The notes under the pieces are model-generated. The model was not told where the DNA came from, did no database searches, and saw only the letters and a program-made list of their open reading frames with translations. DNA of 36,528 bases from Paracoccaceae bacterium. GTDB taxonomy: Bacteria > Pseudomonadota > Alphaproteobacteria > Rhizobiales > Stappiaceae. Location of the stretch: assembly GCA_013373445.1 (NCBI GenBank), contig JABXHV010000117.1, positions 1 through 36,528 on the forward strand. Direction: 5' to 3'. The translations under genes and the position numbers were made by a program. The number at the start of each line of letters is the position of its first letter. Position 1 is the stretch's first letter. Positions 23,860 through 33,075 of this stretch are shown here, piece after piece.

Positions 23860-25311
23860 ATGCCATTTCTAGGAATTGACCTTGGCACCTCCGGGCTGCG
23901 CGCCCTTCTTGTTGACGATAATTGCCAACCCATCGGGGCGACTGAGCGCTACTATAATGTCTCCAATCCTCATTCCGGCTGGTCTGAACATGACCCAGCC
24001 GATTGGATAACAGCATTGGAAGGTGCCGTCGAAGAGATGCGCGCCACCTACAGCGAATTCGCCGACATCAAGGGAATAGGCGTTGCAGGTCACATGCACG
24101 GGGCCACATTGCTCGACGCCGATGGCAATGTCCTGAGACCTTGTATCTTGTGGAACGACTCGCGCTCCCACAAGCAAGCAGCCGCACTCGACCAGACCGA
24201 TCAGGTCCGTGCCTTGTCCGGCAACATCGTCTTCCCCGGTTTCACGGCTCCAAAACTGGAGTGGGTCCGTGAAAATGAACCGAAGATCTTCGAAAAAACC
24301 GCAAAGGTTCTGCTGCCCGCTGCCTACCTCAATTACTATCTCACCGGCGATTACGTTGCTGACATGTCGGACAGCGCCGGAACATCATGGCTCAATGTCG
24401 GCGAGCGAGACTGGTCGCAAACGCTTCTGGAAGCCGGTCATATGCGCCGCGATCAGATGCCAAGACTGGTAGAAGGCACGGACGCTGCGGGTGAACTGCG
24501 TTCGGACCTTGCTTCCAAATGGGGACTTACCGGCACAGTCACAGTGGCGGGAGGCGCGGGCGACAACGCTGCCGCCGCTTGCGGGATTGGCGCGCTCCAT
24601 GAAGGCGAAGGGTTTGTATCTCTTGGCACTTCTGGCGTTCTTCTGTCCGCCCGCGACGGCTACCGACCAGATCCGGAAACCGCCGTACATACCTTTTGTC
24701 ACGCGATCCCGGGACGCTGGTATCAAATGGGTGTCATGCTGTCGGCAACAGACAGTTTGAACTGGTTTGCACGCATTACCGAAAAGTCCCCGGCAGACCT
24801 GACCTCTGCGCTGGGCGACACTTTGCAAGCGCCCAGCAACGTCCGATTTCTGCCCTATCTCTCAGGCGAACGCACACCGCACAATGATTCTGAAATCCGG
24901 GGGAATTTCTCAGGCCTGTCGACAGCCACCTCACGTGATGACCTTACGCGCGCCGTTCTCGAAGGCGTGGCTTTCGGACTACGTGACAGCTTTGAGGCCC
25001 TTATCGCGACCGGTGCCGAACTCGACCAGCTGATCGCCATCGGCGGCGGTACCAAGTCCAAGTATTGGCTACAGGTCATTTCCACTGTTCTGGGGGTTCC
25101 AGTGAACCTTTTGGGCAGTGGAGAATTCGGTGCTGCCTTGGGGGCGGCCCGGCTAGGGATGGTCGCTGCAACAAAAACATCGCCCGACAGCGTTATGCTG
25201 ACGCCGAAGTTTCGCGCCACCATAACGCCCAACACCAATCTCAAAAACGCCTTTGATGATGCTTACAAGGCCTTCAAAATGTCATATCCAGCGATCAAAT
25301 CAATTACCTGA
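23860..25311 (+). CDS. xylB: Xylulokinase
   Basis: 483-residue FGGY-family kinase that turns D-xylulose into D-xylulose 5-phosphate for the pentose phosphate pathway. The N-terminal ATPase-fold motif GIDLGTSGLRALL, the substrate loop VAGHMHGATLLDADG with LRPCILWNDSR, the catalytic-aspartate region GGAGDNAAAACGIGA and the C-terminal IGGGTKSKYWLQ match XylB closely. The ATG directly follows the stop of the mannitol dehydrogenase gene, and it ends the operon. It is the main exit for pentitol carbon in this locus. Confidence 0.95.
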   Translation: MPFLGIDLGTSGLRALLVDDNCQPIGATERYYNVSNPHSGWSEHDPADWITALEGAVEEMRATYSEFADIKGIGVAGHMHGATLLDADGNVLRPCILWNDSRSHKQAAALDQTDQVRALSGNIVFPGFTAPKLEWVRENEPKIFEKTAKVLLPAAYLNYYLTGDYVADMSDSAGTSWLNVGERDWSQTLLEAGHMRRDQMPRLVEGTDAAGELRSDLASKWGLTGTVTVAGGAGDNAAAACGIGALHEGEGFVSLGTSGVLLSARDGYRPDPETAVHTFCHAIPGRWYQMGVMLSATDSLNWFARITEKSPADLTSALGDTLQAPSNVRFLPYLSGERTPHNDSEIRGNFSGLSTATSRDDLTRAVLEGVAFGLRDSFEALIATGAELDQLIAIGGGTKSKYWLQVISTVLGVPVNLLGSGEFGAALGAARLGMVAATKTSPDSVMLTPKFRATITPNTNLKNAFDDAYKAFKMSYPAIKSIT

Positions 25312-25380
25312 ACGAGCCAACCAAACGCCGGAAACACCTCCCACTGACAGCCACTCCCAGTCTTGCCTGCAGCTTACAGC

Positions 25381-25409
25381 TTGCAGAACACAATGAGAAC
25401 AGTTATGCT
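25381..25409 (+). promoter_or_regulatory. Predicted lexA promoter
   Basis: TTGCAG (25381-25386) and TATGCT (25404-25409) are separated by 17 bases. Matches to consensus are only partial, but the spacing and the LexA box between them support it. The rest of the gap 25312-25452 holds only an imperfect hairpin at 25367-25386. Confidence 0.5.
25386..25400. promoter_or_regulatory. LexA (SOS) box, autoregulatory
   Basis: GAAC-ACAATGA-GAAC is an exact match to the alphaproteobacterial LexA direct repeat GAAC-N7-GAAC, known from Rhizobiales and Rhodobacterales. It is 53 bases before the lexA start and within the predicted promoter, so LexA should repress its own gene. Confidence 0.92.
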
Positions 25410-25452
25410 ACGTTCATGATTTGTACCCACGACGGACTGTGGAGAAGCCGGA

Positions 25453-26172
25453 ATGCTGACAAAAAAACAATACGAACTGCTGATGTTCATCCATGAGCGG
25501 CTGAAAGAGGCAGGTGTTCCCCCTTCCTTTGATGAAATGAAGGATGCGCTGGACCTGAGATCCAAATCGGGCATTCACCGCCTGATCACCGCGCTGGAAG
25601 AGCGCGGTTTCATCAAGCGTCTGCCGAACCGGGCGCGCGCGATGGAAGTGCTGCGGTTGCCCGAATCCATTTCCCCCGGTCTTTCCAATCCCCCTCAGCG
25701 CGGAAACTTCTCACCTGAAGTGATTGAAGGCGATTTGGGCAAGGAAAAACTCAAGACAGTCACGCCGCCACCCGTCGCAGCCGAGACATCCGGTGTTGAA
25801 ATCCCTGTCATGGGCCGGATTGCAGCCGGTGTTCCGATTGCTGCAATTCAGACCCACAGCCATTCGATTACTGTCCCGCCTGAACTGATCGGACGCGGAG
25901 AACACTATGCGCTGGAAGTACGTGGTGACTCCATGATCGAAGCAGGCATTCTGGATGGTGACACGGTTCTCATTCGCCGAACCGAAAGTGCAGACGGCGG
26001 CGATATTGTCGTTGCCTTGGTCGATGACGAAGAGGCAACCTTGAAACGCCTGCGCAAGAAAGGCGAGTCCATCGCCCTGGAAGCTGCCAACCCGGCCTAT
26101 GAAACCCGTATCTTCGGACCAGGCCGCGTCAAGGTCCAAGGCCGCCTCGTGGCGCTCTTCCGTCAATACTGA
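25453..26172 (+). CDS. lexA: SOS repressor LexA
   Basis: 239-residue self-cleaving repressor of the DNA-damage response. The N-terminal winged helix-turn-helix (about 1-65) starts [17 protein letters not shown] and includes the recognition stretch [20 protein letters not shown]. After a long alphaproteobacterial linker comes the peptidase S24 domain: cleavage bond Ala125-Gly126 ([10 protein letters not shown]), nucleophile Ser160 ([10 protein letters not shown]), general base Lys198 ([10 protein letters not shown]). Length and linker fit Rhizobiales LexA. GGAG is 8 bases before the ATG. RecA-stimulated cleavage would release the box upstream. Confidence 0.98.
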   Translation: MLTKKQYELLMFIHERLKEAGVPPSFDEMKDALDLRSKSGIHRLITALEERGFIKRLPNRARAMEVLRLPESISPGLSNPPQRGNFSPEVIEGDLGKEKLKTVTPPPVAAETSGVEIPVMGRIAAGVPIAAIQTHSHSITVPPELIGRGEHYALEVRGDSMIEAGILDGDTVLIRRTESADGGDIVVALVDDEEATLKRLRKKGESIALEAANPAYETRIFGPGRVKVQGRLVALFRQY

Positions 26173-26197
26173 GCACCATCTTAGGCAAGATCATTAG

Positions 26198-26232
26198 AAA
26201 GCCGGTTGTTCGTAGACAACCGGCTTTTTTTT
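26198..26232 (+). terminator. Rho-independent terminator of lexA
   Basis: AAAGCCGGTTGT (26198-26209) pairs perfectly with ACAACCGGCTTT (26216-26227) around a 6-base loop, and the T-run reaches eight bases (26225-26232). It ends lexA transcription before the convergent comEC. Confidence 0.95.
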
Positions 26233-26291
26233 GCTTGCGAGATAGTCGCCCACGACAAAATCGAGCAGACTTTAATTTCAGGCGATTTCGT

Positions 26292-28712
26292 TTAGCGCGA
26301 TGAATGCCATGGGCGCCTGAGCTTTGGAAGCGCAGCTTCAATACGCACATTATATTCGTGGTCAGGTTCAAGACCATTGGCACCTTCACTCAACGCTCCC
26401 GGCGCGCCCTCAATCCAAAGAGCTAAGGCGCCAAGCTCATGGCGCCTGTCTCGGTCAAATATATACCGTGCCCGGCAATCTTGTGGCGCAGGAAGATCTG
26501 AAACGACTAGATCGGCAAAAATACAATCGCGCGCGAAGGATTGAAGCTTTGTTGGAACGGCCAGCAGCAACGGCCCGGCCGCGCCTTTGGCCCCAAATAC
26601 CTCGTAGACACATCCCATCGCATCACAGCTGCGCTGCGACAGGTCCATCTTGCGGTCGTCATAGGTTGATGGGTCGACGCCCTCCCCGCGCAGCCATATG
26701 TCGCTGACAAAGCTCGAGCGCGCCCGTGACAGGTGAAACCGTCCGAGCTGATCACGGGCACCTATAAGACTGCCCTTATCTGCGATCCGGACATCTGGCG
26801 GCACTACATTCATCCATAACCCTGCCCCAACGAGCATAAGCGCTGAGCCAAGCAGCAATGCCATGGCAGGACCCCAGAAGCGTTTATCGCTGTGACGAGT
26901 GACCTTGATACACAGGAAAAAACCGCACAAAAGCAAGAAAACCCCACCCGTAGAAGGTGGCACCAGATAACCGTCAATATCGCCCTGTAGAGAAACGACA
27001 AAACGCGCAATCTCCAAGAACCACCCGAGAACCGTCTGCATAAGCAACAACGGATAAAGCGCCAGGCCGAACGGCATCATCATAAGCCCCAGAATTCCCA
27101 GCGGCATGATCAGAAAAACAAACAGCGGCATGGCAAGGATATTTCCCACCAAGCCGAGCGGTGCGATGCGGGCGAAGTGATAAGCCCCGATGAGCCCGGT
27201 CGCCCATCCGGCGATCAACGACGTCAGCATCAGTCCAAGCGCCCACAGAGCCACAGTCGTAAGGATAGAACTCCACAGTCCGGCGGATGCTTGCCATTGA
27301 CGCAAGCCTTTCTGAAAGCCTCCCCCCTCATACCGAGTGTAAAAGGCTATCAGGCACAGGACCGCCGCGAAGGACATTTGAAAACCAGGGTGCAAAAGTT
27401 GTTCCGGCGACAACAGCAGCAACAACAGCCCTGCAAGAACCACGCTGCGATAGGTCAAGCCGCGCCGCCCGAAGACAATGCCGAGAAACACCAAGGCAAT
27501 CATCAGATAGGCTCTTTGTGTGGCAATCGATGCGCCCGACAACAGCAGATAAAACGTCGCCGCAACAAGTGCCGCCATGGCAGCAACCTTGTGCAAGGGA
27601 TAGCGCAGGGAGATACGCTCGAACAAAGCCAAAACCGCCAGAAACAAGGTGTAGGCACCACCAGCGAAAAGCCCCATATGCAGACCGGAAATCGCCAGCG
27701 TATGCGCCAGGCCCGCAACGCGCAGGGTTTCCACATCCTCATCAGGCAGACCGGTCCTGTCACCAAGCAAGAGTGCGACAATCAACTCCGTCTCCGCCTT
27801 CGGTCCCTCGTCCTGCTGTGATCCTGTGGACAGCAGCAAGCGCAGACGAGCAGCCAAATCAATGCGGCTCTGGTCGATGCGCCAAATCAACTTCTGGGTC
27901 TGACTGGCTTCGACCTGGCCAAGGTGTTCAACAGCACCAACGACGAAACCACTCGCCCCGATTTGATCAAAATAGGCCCAGAAAGAAAAATCATATCCGC
28001 CCGGGACCACGGGACCTGCTGGCGGAAACAGCCTTGCGCGCGTCCGCACGCGATCTCCGGCCTGGATCTCCTCTTCCTGTACCCTGGAAAGTCTGACACG
28101 CATCGGCAGGCTGCCCGCGCCATAGGACGTACCGGGAATGTAGGCATTGCTGCGCGTTTCATAGCGTTCCGCCGCCAGAACAATCCGGAGGCCAGTCTCG
28201 CTTTTTTCAAAATCCTGGACAGTGCCGGTGATCGTGAACCATCGCGCTTCGCCAAGCCGAGGCGCTTCCACCAAAGCCGTGCGCAATGTCGCTGCGAAGA
28301 CCCCAGCCCAAAGTGCCATCATCAAGAGTGACATCCGACGAAACAGCAAAGACGTGAAACTGGGGCGCAAATGAGCGCGCAGTCCATAAAGGCTTCCCGA
28401 CACCATCAAAGCCGCAACCCACCAGAGGTTTGGCTCTTCTGGCAGTTGAAAATATGCGAAGATGCCGGTCGCAAAGGCAAACCCGACCCACAAAAAACTC
28501 TCGTCATTGCGATCATACGGATCTTCGTTGGGCGCAGACCTGACAGTGGGATCTGAATGCCTTTTTGCAAGATCCGGAAACAGTCTCAAGTAGGCTGAGT
28601 AATCTAAAACACGGCGGACAGGGCCAACAGCATGTCTCGAGTTTTTATCCGAGACATCATCTTGTGCCACACCCCCATCCGTTCTGAGGCTTGCCTCAGA
28701 GCTTGGGTCCAT
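26292..28712 (-). CDS. comEC: ComEC/Rec2-family DNA-uptake channel protein
   Basis: Large polytopic membrane protein that in transformable bacteria forms the inner-membrane channel for single-stranded DNA. From the chosen start it has 806 residues. In order: two early helices (around FLWVGFAFATGIFAYF), a soluble OB-like domain, then the competence domain with TLAISGLHMGLFAGGAY and many helices, and a C-terminal soluble part. That last part lacks a clear HxHxDH metal site of the metallo-beta-lactamase domain, as is common in rhizobial versions. The start is uncertain: ATG 28712 abuts a 14-base palindrome and has no good ribosome site, and the frame stays open to a TTG at 28781. No other competence genes are near. 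Confidence 0.85.
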   Translation of the reverse strand: MDPSSEASLRTDGGVAQDDVSDKNSRHAVGPVRRVLDYSAYLRLFPDLAKRHSDPTVRSAPNEDPYDRNDESFLWVGFAFATGIFAYFQLPEEPNLWWVAALMVSGSLYGLRAHLRPSFTSLLFRRMSLLMMALWAGVFAATLRTALVEAPRLGEARWFTITGTVQDFEKSETGLRIVLAAERYETRSNAYIPGTSYGAGSLPMRVRLSRVQEEEIQAGDRVRTRARLFPPAGPVVPGGYDFSFWAYFDQIGASGFVVGAVEHLGQVEASQTQKLIWRIDQSRIDLAARLRLLLSTGSQQDEGPKAETELIVALLLGDRTGLPDEDVETLRVAGLAHTLAISGLHMGLFAGGAYTLFLAVLALFERISLRYPLHKVAAMAALVAATFYLLLSGASIATQRAYLMIALVFLGIVFGRRGLTYRSVVLAGLLLLLLSPEQLLHPGFQMSFAAVLCLIAFYTRYEGGGFQKGLRQWQASAGLWSSILTTVALWALGLMLTSLIAGWATGLIGAYHFARIAPLGLVGNILAMPLFVFLIMPLGILGLMMMPFGLALYPLLLMQTVLGWFLEIARFVVSLQGDIDGYLVPPSTGGVFLLLCGFFLCIKVTRHSDKRFWGPAMALLLGSALMLVGAGLWMNVVPPDVRIADKGSLIGARDQLGRFHLSRARSSFVSDIWLRGEGVDPSTYDDRKMDLSQRSCDAMGCVYEVFGAKGAAGPLLLAVPTKLQSFARDCIFADLVVSDLPAPQDCRARYIFDRDRRHELGALALWIEGAPGALSEGANGLEPDHEYNVRIEAALPKLRRPWHSSR

Positions 28713-28726
28713 CGGATCGCGATCCG
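28713..28726. repeat. 14-base perfect palindrome at the comEC start
   Basis: CGGATCGCGATCCG lies immediately before the ATG at 28712 (minus strand). An 8-2-8 inverted repeat, TCTGAGGC-TT-GCCTCAGA, lies 12 bases inside the gene at 28683-28700. They could be operators, or mRNA hairpins blocking the start; chance cannot be ruled out for either alone. Confidence 0.5.
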
Positions 28727-28843
28727 GCAGCCTAAAACCCCGCTTTGGACTTTCTATCCGCCTATGGTAAGACCCACGCAACCGAGCGGTGATCCCTTAG
28801 GCACCGCTTATCAAACACCATTGCTTGAGATCTGTAAAACAAC

Positions 28844-30268
28844 ATGACCAAACAAGTTGTGACGCGCTTTGCGCCCTCGCCCACCGGTTTTCTTCACATT
28901 GGTGGTGCGCGCACCGCCCTGTTCAATTGGCTTTTTGCAAAGCATCACGGCGGCAAGATGCTGATGCGCATTGAAGATACTGACCGGGCTCGCTCAACCG
29001 AGGAAGCCGTCGATGCACTTATCGACGGCCTGACGTGGTTGGGTCTGGACTGGGATGGTGAACCGATCTCGCAATTCTCGCGCGTCGAACGCCATAAGGC
29101 AGTCGTCGACGAGATGCTTGCCAATGGCACGGCCTACCGCTGCTACTGCACGCAGGAAGAACTCGACGCGATGCGCGAAAAAGCCAGAGCCGAGGGAAAA
29201 CCGCCACGCTACGATGGAACCTGGCGCGACCGCGACGCTTCCGAAGCGCCAGAAGGCGCATCCTTCGTCGTTCGTATCAAATCTCCGCAAGACGGCGAGA
29301 CAGTTGTCGACGACATGGTACAGGGACGGGTCGTGATTCCGAACAAGGATCTCGATGACTTCGTTCTGACCCGTTCCGATGGCACCCCAACCTATATGCT
29401 TGCCGTTGTGGTTGATGATCACGACATGGACATCACCCATATCATTCGCGGTGTAGACCACCTGACAAACGCAGCGCGTCAAACACTCATTTTCCAGGCC
29501 ATGGACTGGGAAGTTCCGGCAATGGCGCATATTCCGCTCATTCACGGACCTGATGGTGCCAAGCTCTCCAAGCGTCATGGTGCGACCGGTGCCGAAGCCT
29601 ATCGGGCCATGGGTTACCTGCCGCAGGCAATGCGGAATTATCTGGCCAGACTCGGTTGGAGCCACGGTGATGAGGAGATCATGTCGCTTGAAAACATGAT
29701 CGAATGGTTCGGAATGGACGCGGTGGGACAATCTGCCGCGCGCTTTGATTTCAAGAAGCTGGAAAACCTCAACGGCCATTACATGCGCGCCACCGATGAT
29801 GAAACACTCCTGACAGAATGGAAGGTGTGTCTGCCGCATCTGGACAATGGCAATGCGGTGTTAAACTGGCTTTCGCAGGGCGACAATGAAAAGACATTTC
29901 TAGCGGCACTACCCGGCCTGAAGGAACGAGCCAAAACACTCGTCGAACTGACCGAAAGCGCAAGCTATCTGTGGCGCGAGCGCCCACTCGAATGCGATGA
30001 AAAAGCCGCGAAAATCCTTGACGAGAGCGCCCGTCAAATCCTCTCGGACCTGCATGAGATCCTGTCTAATGCCTCCGCTTGGGAAGCTGAAACTCTGGAG
30101 ACCGATGTCAAAGCCTACGCCGAATCCAAGGAACTTAAACTTGGCAAAGTTGCACAACCATTGCGTGCTGCGTTGACCGGTCGCGGCACATCGCCAGGAA
30201 TCTATGATGTCCTTATCGCACTTGGCCGCAATGAATCACTTTCTCGGATAAAAGATCAGGCCGCGTAA
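28844..30268 (+). CDS. gltX: Glutamyl-tRNA synthetase
   Basis: 474-residue class I aminoacyl-tRNA synthetase that charges tRNA-Glu (and possibly tRNA-Gln, as in many alphaproteobacteria using the amidotransferase route). The HIGH-type signature is in [20 protein letters not shown] and the KMSKS equivalent is [12 protein letters not shown] pair within [10 protein letters not shown] corresponds to the zinc-site region of bacterial enzymes. The C-terminal anticodon-binding domain ends with [17 protein letters not shown], typical of the family. The ribosome site is weak (GAGAT 13 bases upstream). Divergent from comEC with a short shared promoter region. Confidence 0.97.
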   Translation: MTKQVVTRFAPSPTGFLHIGGARTALFNWLFAKHHGGKMLMRIEDTDRARSTEEAVDALIDGLTWLGLDWDGEPISQFSRVERHKAVVDEMLANGTAYRCYCTQEELDAMREKARAEGKPPRYDGTWRDRDASEAPEGASFVVRIKSPQDGETVVDDMVQGRVVIPNKDLDDFVLTRSDGTPTYMLAVVVDDHDMDITHIIRGVDHLTNAARQTLIFQAMDWEVPAMAHIPLIHGPDGAKLSKRHGATGAEAYRAMGYLPQAMRNYLARLGWSHGDEEIMSLENMIEWFGMDAVGQSAARFDFKKLENLNGHYMRATDDETLLTEWKVCLPHLDNGNAVLNWLSQGDNEKTFLAALPGLKERAKTLVELTESASYLWRERPLECDEKAAKILDESARQILSDLHEILSNASAWEAETLETDVKAYAESKELKLGKVAQPLRAALTGRGTSPGIYDVLIALGRNESLSRIKDQAA

Positions 30269-30489
30269 ACTGGTCCGAAAGGTATTTTGAGTGATAAGTT
30301 TCATCAAACTGAGTTAGAGTGACGGATACGTAACGTAAGGTTGAGAAGGATGGTTGCGGACCTGCCCCAAATGGGCTAGTCAATCCTCATCCATTCCTCC
30401 AGCATCGGCAAAAGCGGTCAAATCTGCTGCTTAACGATGACTCCACTCATCCGATGCGACGACGAATTCTTGAAAAGGGGGTTTTCTGA
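30269..30489 (+). promoter_or_regulatory. gltA leader with possible RNA structure
   Basis: This 221-base gap must contain the gltA promoter and leader. At 30348-30392 a two-part hairpin can form: GGATGGTTG (30348-30356) with CAAT (30381-30384) plus CATCC (30388-30392), around an inner GCCC/GGGC stem (30364-30367, 30373-30376). I see no convincing -35/-10 pair. A GGGGG ribosome site lies close before the gltA ATG. It does not match any riboswitch I know. Confidence 0.4.
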
Positions 30490-31779
30490 ATGGCCGACAA
30501 TAATGCCAAACTGAACGTTGGTGGCGCTGACCACGAGTTTAACGTACTCGATGGGACCATAGGGCCTTCCGTGGTGAACATCTCGTCCTTGTACAAGGAC
30601 ACTGGCATGTTCACATATGACCCGGGCTTCACGTCTACTGCATCATGCGAAAGTCAGATCACATTTATCGACGGTGACGAGGGCGTTCTGCTCCACCGCG
30701 GTTATCCGATCGAACAACTCGCAGATCAGGGTGATTTCCTGGAGACCTGCTACCTGCTTCTTTATGGCGATCTGCCATCCAAGGCCCAGAAAGAAGACTT
30801 CGTGAACCGTGTGACCTACCACACGATGATCCACGAACAGATGAACCGCTTCTTCGCCGGCTACCGTCGCGACGCCCACCCAATGGCCGTCATGGTCGGA
30901 ACCGTTGGTGCAATGGCTGCGTTCTATCATGACAGCACGGACATCACCGACCCGCATCAGCGCATGGTGGCCTCCCTGCGCATGATCGCAAAGCTGCCGA
31001 CAATTGCAGCGATGACCTACAAGTACCACATCGGTCAGCCGTTCGTTTATCCGCGCAACGACCTCGACTACGCAGCAAACTTCCTGCGCATGTGTTTCGC
31101 CGTTCCATGTGAAGACTATGAAGTAAATCCGGTGCTGGCGCGCGCCATGGACCGCATCTTTATTCTCCACGCTGATCACGAGCAGAACGCATCGACATCG
31201 ACAGTGCGTCTTGCTGGCTCCTCCGGTGCAAACCCATTCGCTTGTATTGCCGCTGGCATTGCATGTCTCTGGGGCCCAGCACACGGCGGCGCAAACGAAG
31301 CTGCACTCAACATGCTTGCGGAAATCGGCACAGTTGACAAAATTCCGGAATATGTTGCACGCGCCAAGGACAAGAACGACCCGTTCCGTCTGATGGGCTT
31401 TGGTCACCGCGTTTACAAGAACTATGACCCACGCGCCAAGATCATGCAGAAGACCTGCCATGAAGTGCTCAACGAACTCGGCATCAAGGACGATCCGCTT
31501 CTCGAAGTTGCGATGGAACTTGAGAAAATCGCTCTAAACGACGAATATTTCGTCGAAAAGAAGCTTTACCCGAACATCGACTTCTACTCAGGTATCACTC
31601 TGCGTGCACTCGGTTTCCCGACCACAATGTTCACAGTGCTCTTCGCTCTGGCCCGCACAGTTGGCTGGATCGCACAGTGGAAGGAAATGATCGAGGATCC
31701 ATCCCAGCGCATCGGTCGTCCGCGCCAGCTCTACACCGGCGCACCAAAGCGCGACTATGTGCCAATCAACCAGCGCTAA
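30490..31779 (+). CDS. gltA: Citrate synthase
   Basis: 429-residue type II (hexameric-type) citrate synthase, joining acetyl-CoA and oxaloacetate in the TCA cycle. Catalytic residues sit in [12 protein letters not shown] (His), [15 protein letters not shown] (His) and NIDFYSG (Asp). The N-terminal beta-rich domain (residues 1-60) is that of the Gram-negative NADH-sensitive type. It is transcribed alone, with its own leader and terminator. The gltX-gltA order is common in Rhizobiales. Confidence 0.98.
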   Translation: MADNNAKLNVGGADHEFNVLDGTIGPSVVNISSLYKDTGMFTYDPGFTSTASCESQITFIDGDEGVLLHRGYPIEQLADQGDFLETCYLLLYGDLPSKAQKEDFVNRVTYHTMIHEQMNRFFAGYRRDAHPMAVMVGTVGAMAAFYHDSTDITDPHQRMVASLRMIAKLPTIAAMTYKYHIGQPFVYPRNDLDYAANFLRMCFAVPCEDYEVNPVLARAMDRIFILHADHEQNASTSTVRLAGSSGANPFACIAAGIACLWGPAHGGANEAALNMLAEIGTVDKIPEYVARAKDKNDPFRLMGFGHRVYKNYDPRAKIMQKTCHEVLNELGIKDDPLLEVAMELEKIALNDEYFVEKKLYPNIDFYSGITLRALGFPTTMFTVLFALARTVGWIAQWKEMIEDPSQRIGRPRQLYTGAPKRDYVPINQR

Positions 31780-31786
31780 GCGCTGG
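31770..31786 (+). repeat. Palindromic hairpin over the gltA stop codon
   Basis: CCAGCGCT-A-AGCGCTGG, an 8-1-8 dyad, spans the gltA TAA stop (31777-31779) and precedes the terminator. It may be a 3' end stabiliser. Confidence 0.45.
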
Positions 31787-31807
31787 TCAGCACATCAACA
31801 CGATTTC

Positions 31808-31831
31808 AAGGGCGCCATTGGCGCCCTTTTT
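31808..31831 (+). terminator. Rho-independent terminator of gltA
   Basis: AAGGGCGCC (31808-31816) and GGCGCCCTT (31820-31828) form a stem with a 3-base loop, followed by a T-run ending at 31831. Confidence 0.93.
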
Positions 31832-31890
31832 CGTTAGATGATGATCAGCTCGGCGATGTCGGGACAATAACTGTACTGAAATTGTAGGCG

Positions 31891-33075
31891 CTAAGGGTGT
31901 TTTACGCCTAGCATCCCGACCACGATATCCGCGGCGGCTTCCGACTGACTTTTGCCCTCAGGCAATGCCATTTCACGATCAAGCTCCGCGAAGGCCTCGA
32001 CCTGTGCGCGGCGTGCTTCACTGTCATGCAGCAACTCCAGCAAGGCCGGCGCAAGCTTGTCTGCAGTCACCTGACCATCCAGATACTCTGGCAACACCTT
32101 CCTGCCAAGAATGATGTTAGGCAAGGAAAACGCGCGCAGATCGATGAACTTGAACACCCTGTTAACATGCTTCAAGAGCCAGACAATCCAGTCGACCTTA
32201 TAGGCAACAATCATCGGAATGCCGGAGATCGCCAACTGCAGGGTGACTGTGCCAGATGCAGCCAAGGCAGCATGCGCACGGCGAAACGCCGCATGCTTGC
32301 CATCTTCGCCGTAGACTAGCGTTGGCTTCACAGCCCAAGCCTTTACCCCGGCTTCGATACGCTCCGCCAAATGAGGAACAGTCGGCAAGAGCACCTCCAG
32401 ATCGGGATATTGAGCGGAAACCTTGGCAACAGTCTCGCCGAAAACCTCCAGCAAACGGTCTATTTCGCTCCCCCTGGACCCGGGCAAAACCACAAGAACG
32501 CGGTTGGGGTCGGATAAAGGCGTCCGTTCTCCAGGAGACGGGCGCAACTGATCCAGCCGTTCGATCAACGGATGACCGACGTAATGTGTAACTGGACCAC
32601 CCAAACGTTTGTGTACGTCGGGTTCGAATGGAAGCAATGCCAAGAGATGGTCTACATAGGCGCTCATCTTCCGGGCGCGTCCCGGTCGCCAGACCCAGAC
32701 ACTCGGGCTGACATAGCCAACGATCCGGATATGAGGCGCGCGCTTTCGCACACGCTTCGCAACACTATGGGTAAAGTCGGGACTGTCGATAATGACAATG
32801 AGATCCGGGTTGGCTGCCACCAAAGCATCAACGGTCTGATAGACCCGTTTCACCATCAATGGCAGGCGCGCCAGAACTGCAGAAATGCCCATAACGGAAG
32901 TGTCGGCAATATCGAAAAGACTAGAAAGCCCCTCCTGCTCCATACGTTCGCCGCCCACACCGACGAAAACAACACCAGGCAGTCGGACCTTCAGGCTCGC
33001 CATCAATGATGACCCGAGGAAATCGCCGGATTCTTCGCCAACCACCAGACCTATGCGAATGGGGTCTTCAGACAT
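31891..33075 (-). CDS. lpxB: Lipid-A-disaccharide synthase
   Basis: 394-residue inverting glycosyltransferase of family GT19. It condenses UDP-2,3-diacylglucosamine with lipid X to make the lipid A disaccharide at the inner membrane. Family blocks include VGEESGDFLGSSLM at the start, VGVGGERMEQEG, YVSPSVWVWRPGRA, VGHPLIE, VLVVLPGSRGSEI and ALAASGTVTLQLA. The ATG overlaps the lpxI end by 8 bases, showing coupling to the direct supplier of its substrate. Last gene of the lpx operon; the gltA terminator region lies between it and the convergent gltA. Confidence 0.97.
   Translation of the reverse strand: MSEDPIRIGLVVGEESGDFLGSSLMASLKVRLPGVVFVGVGGERMEQEGLSSLFDIADTSVMGISAVLARLPLMVKRVYQTVDALVAANPDLIVIIDSPDFTHSVAKRVRKRAPHIRIVGYVSPSVWVWRPGRARKMSAYVDHLLALLPFEPDVHKRLGGPVTHYVGHPLIERLDQLRPSPGERTPLSDPNRVLVVLPGSRGSEIDRLLEVFGETVAKVSAQYPDLEVLLPTVPHLAERIEAGVKAWAVKPTLVYGEDGKHAAFRRAHAALAASGTVTLQLAISGIPMIVAYKVDWIVWLLKHVNRVFKFIDLRAFSLPNIILGRKVLPEYLDGQVTADKLAPALLELLHDSEARRAQVEAFAELDREMALPEGKSQSEAAADIVVGMLGVKHP

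Noticed and set aside
25367-25386. Bulged hairpin CTGCAGCT-TAC-AGCTTGCAG after xylB as a terminator
   Set aside because: No T-run follows, one base is unpaired, and it overlaps the predicted lexA -35 element.
28994-29839. Open frame of 281 codons on the minus strand within gltX
   Set aside because: It is the mirror of a well-conserved tRNA synthetase and has no domain or ribosome site of its own.
30643-31461. Open frame of 272 codons on the minus strand within gltA
   Set aside because: It is antisense to citrate synthase; its cysteine- and histidine-rich composition is typical of a shadow frame.
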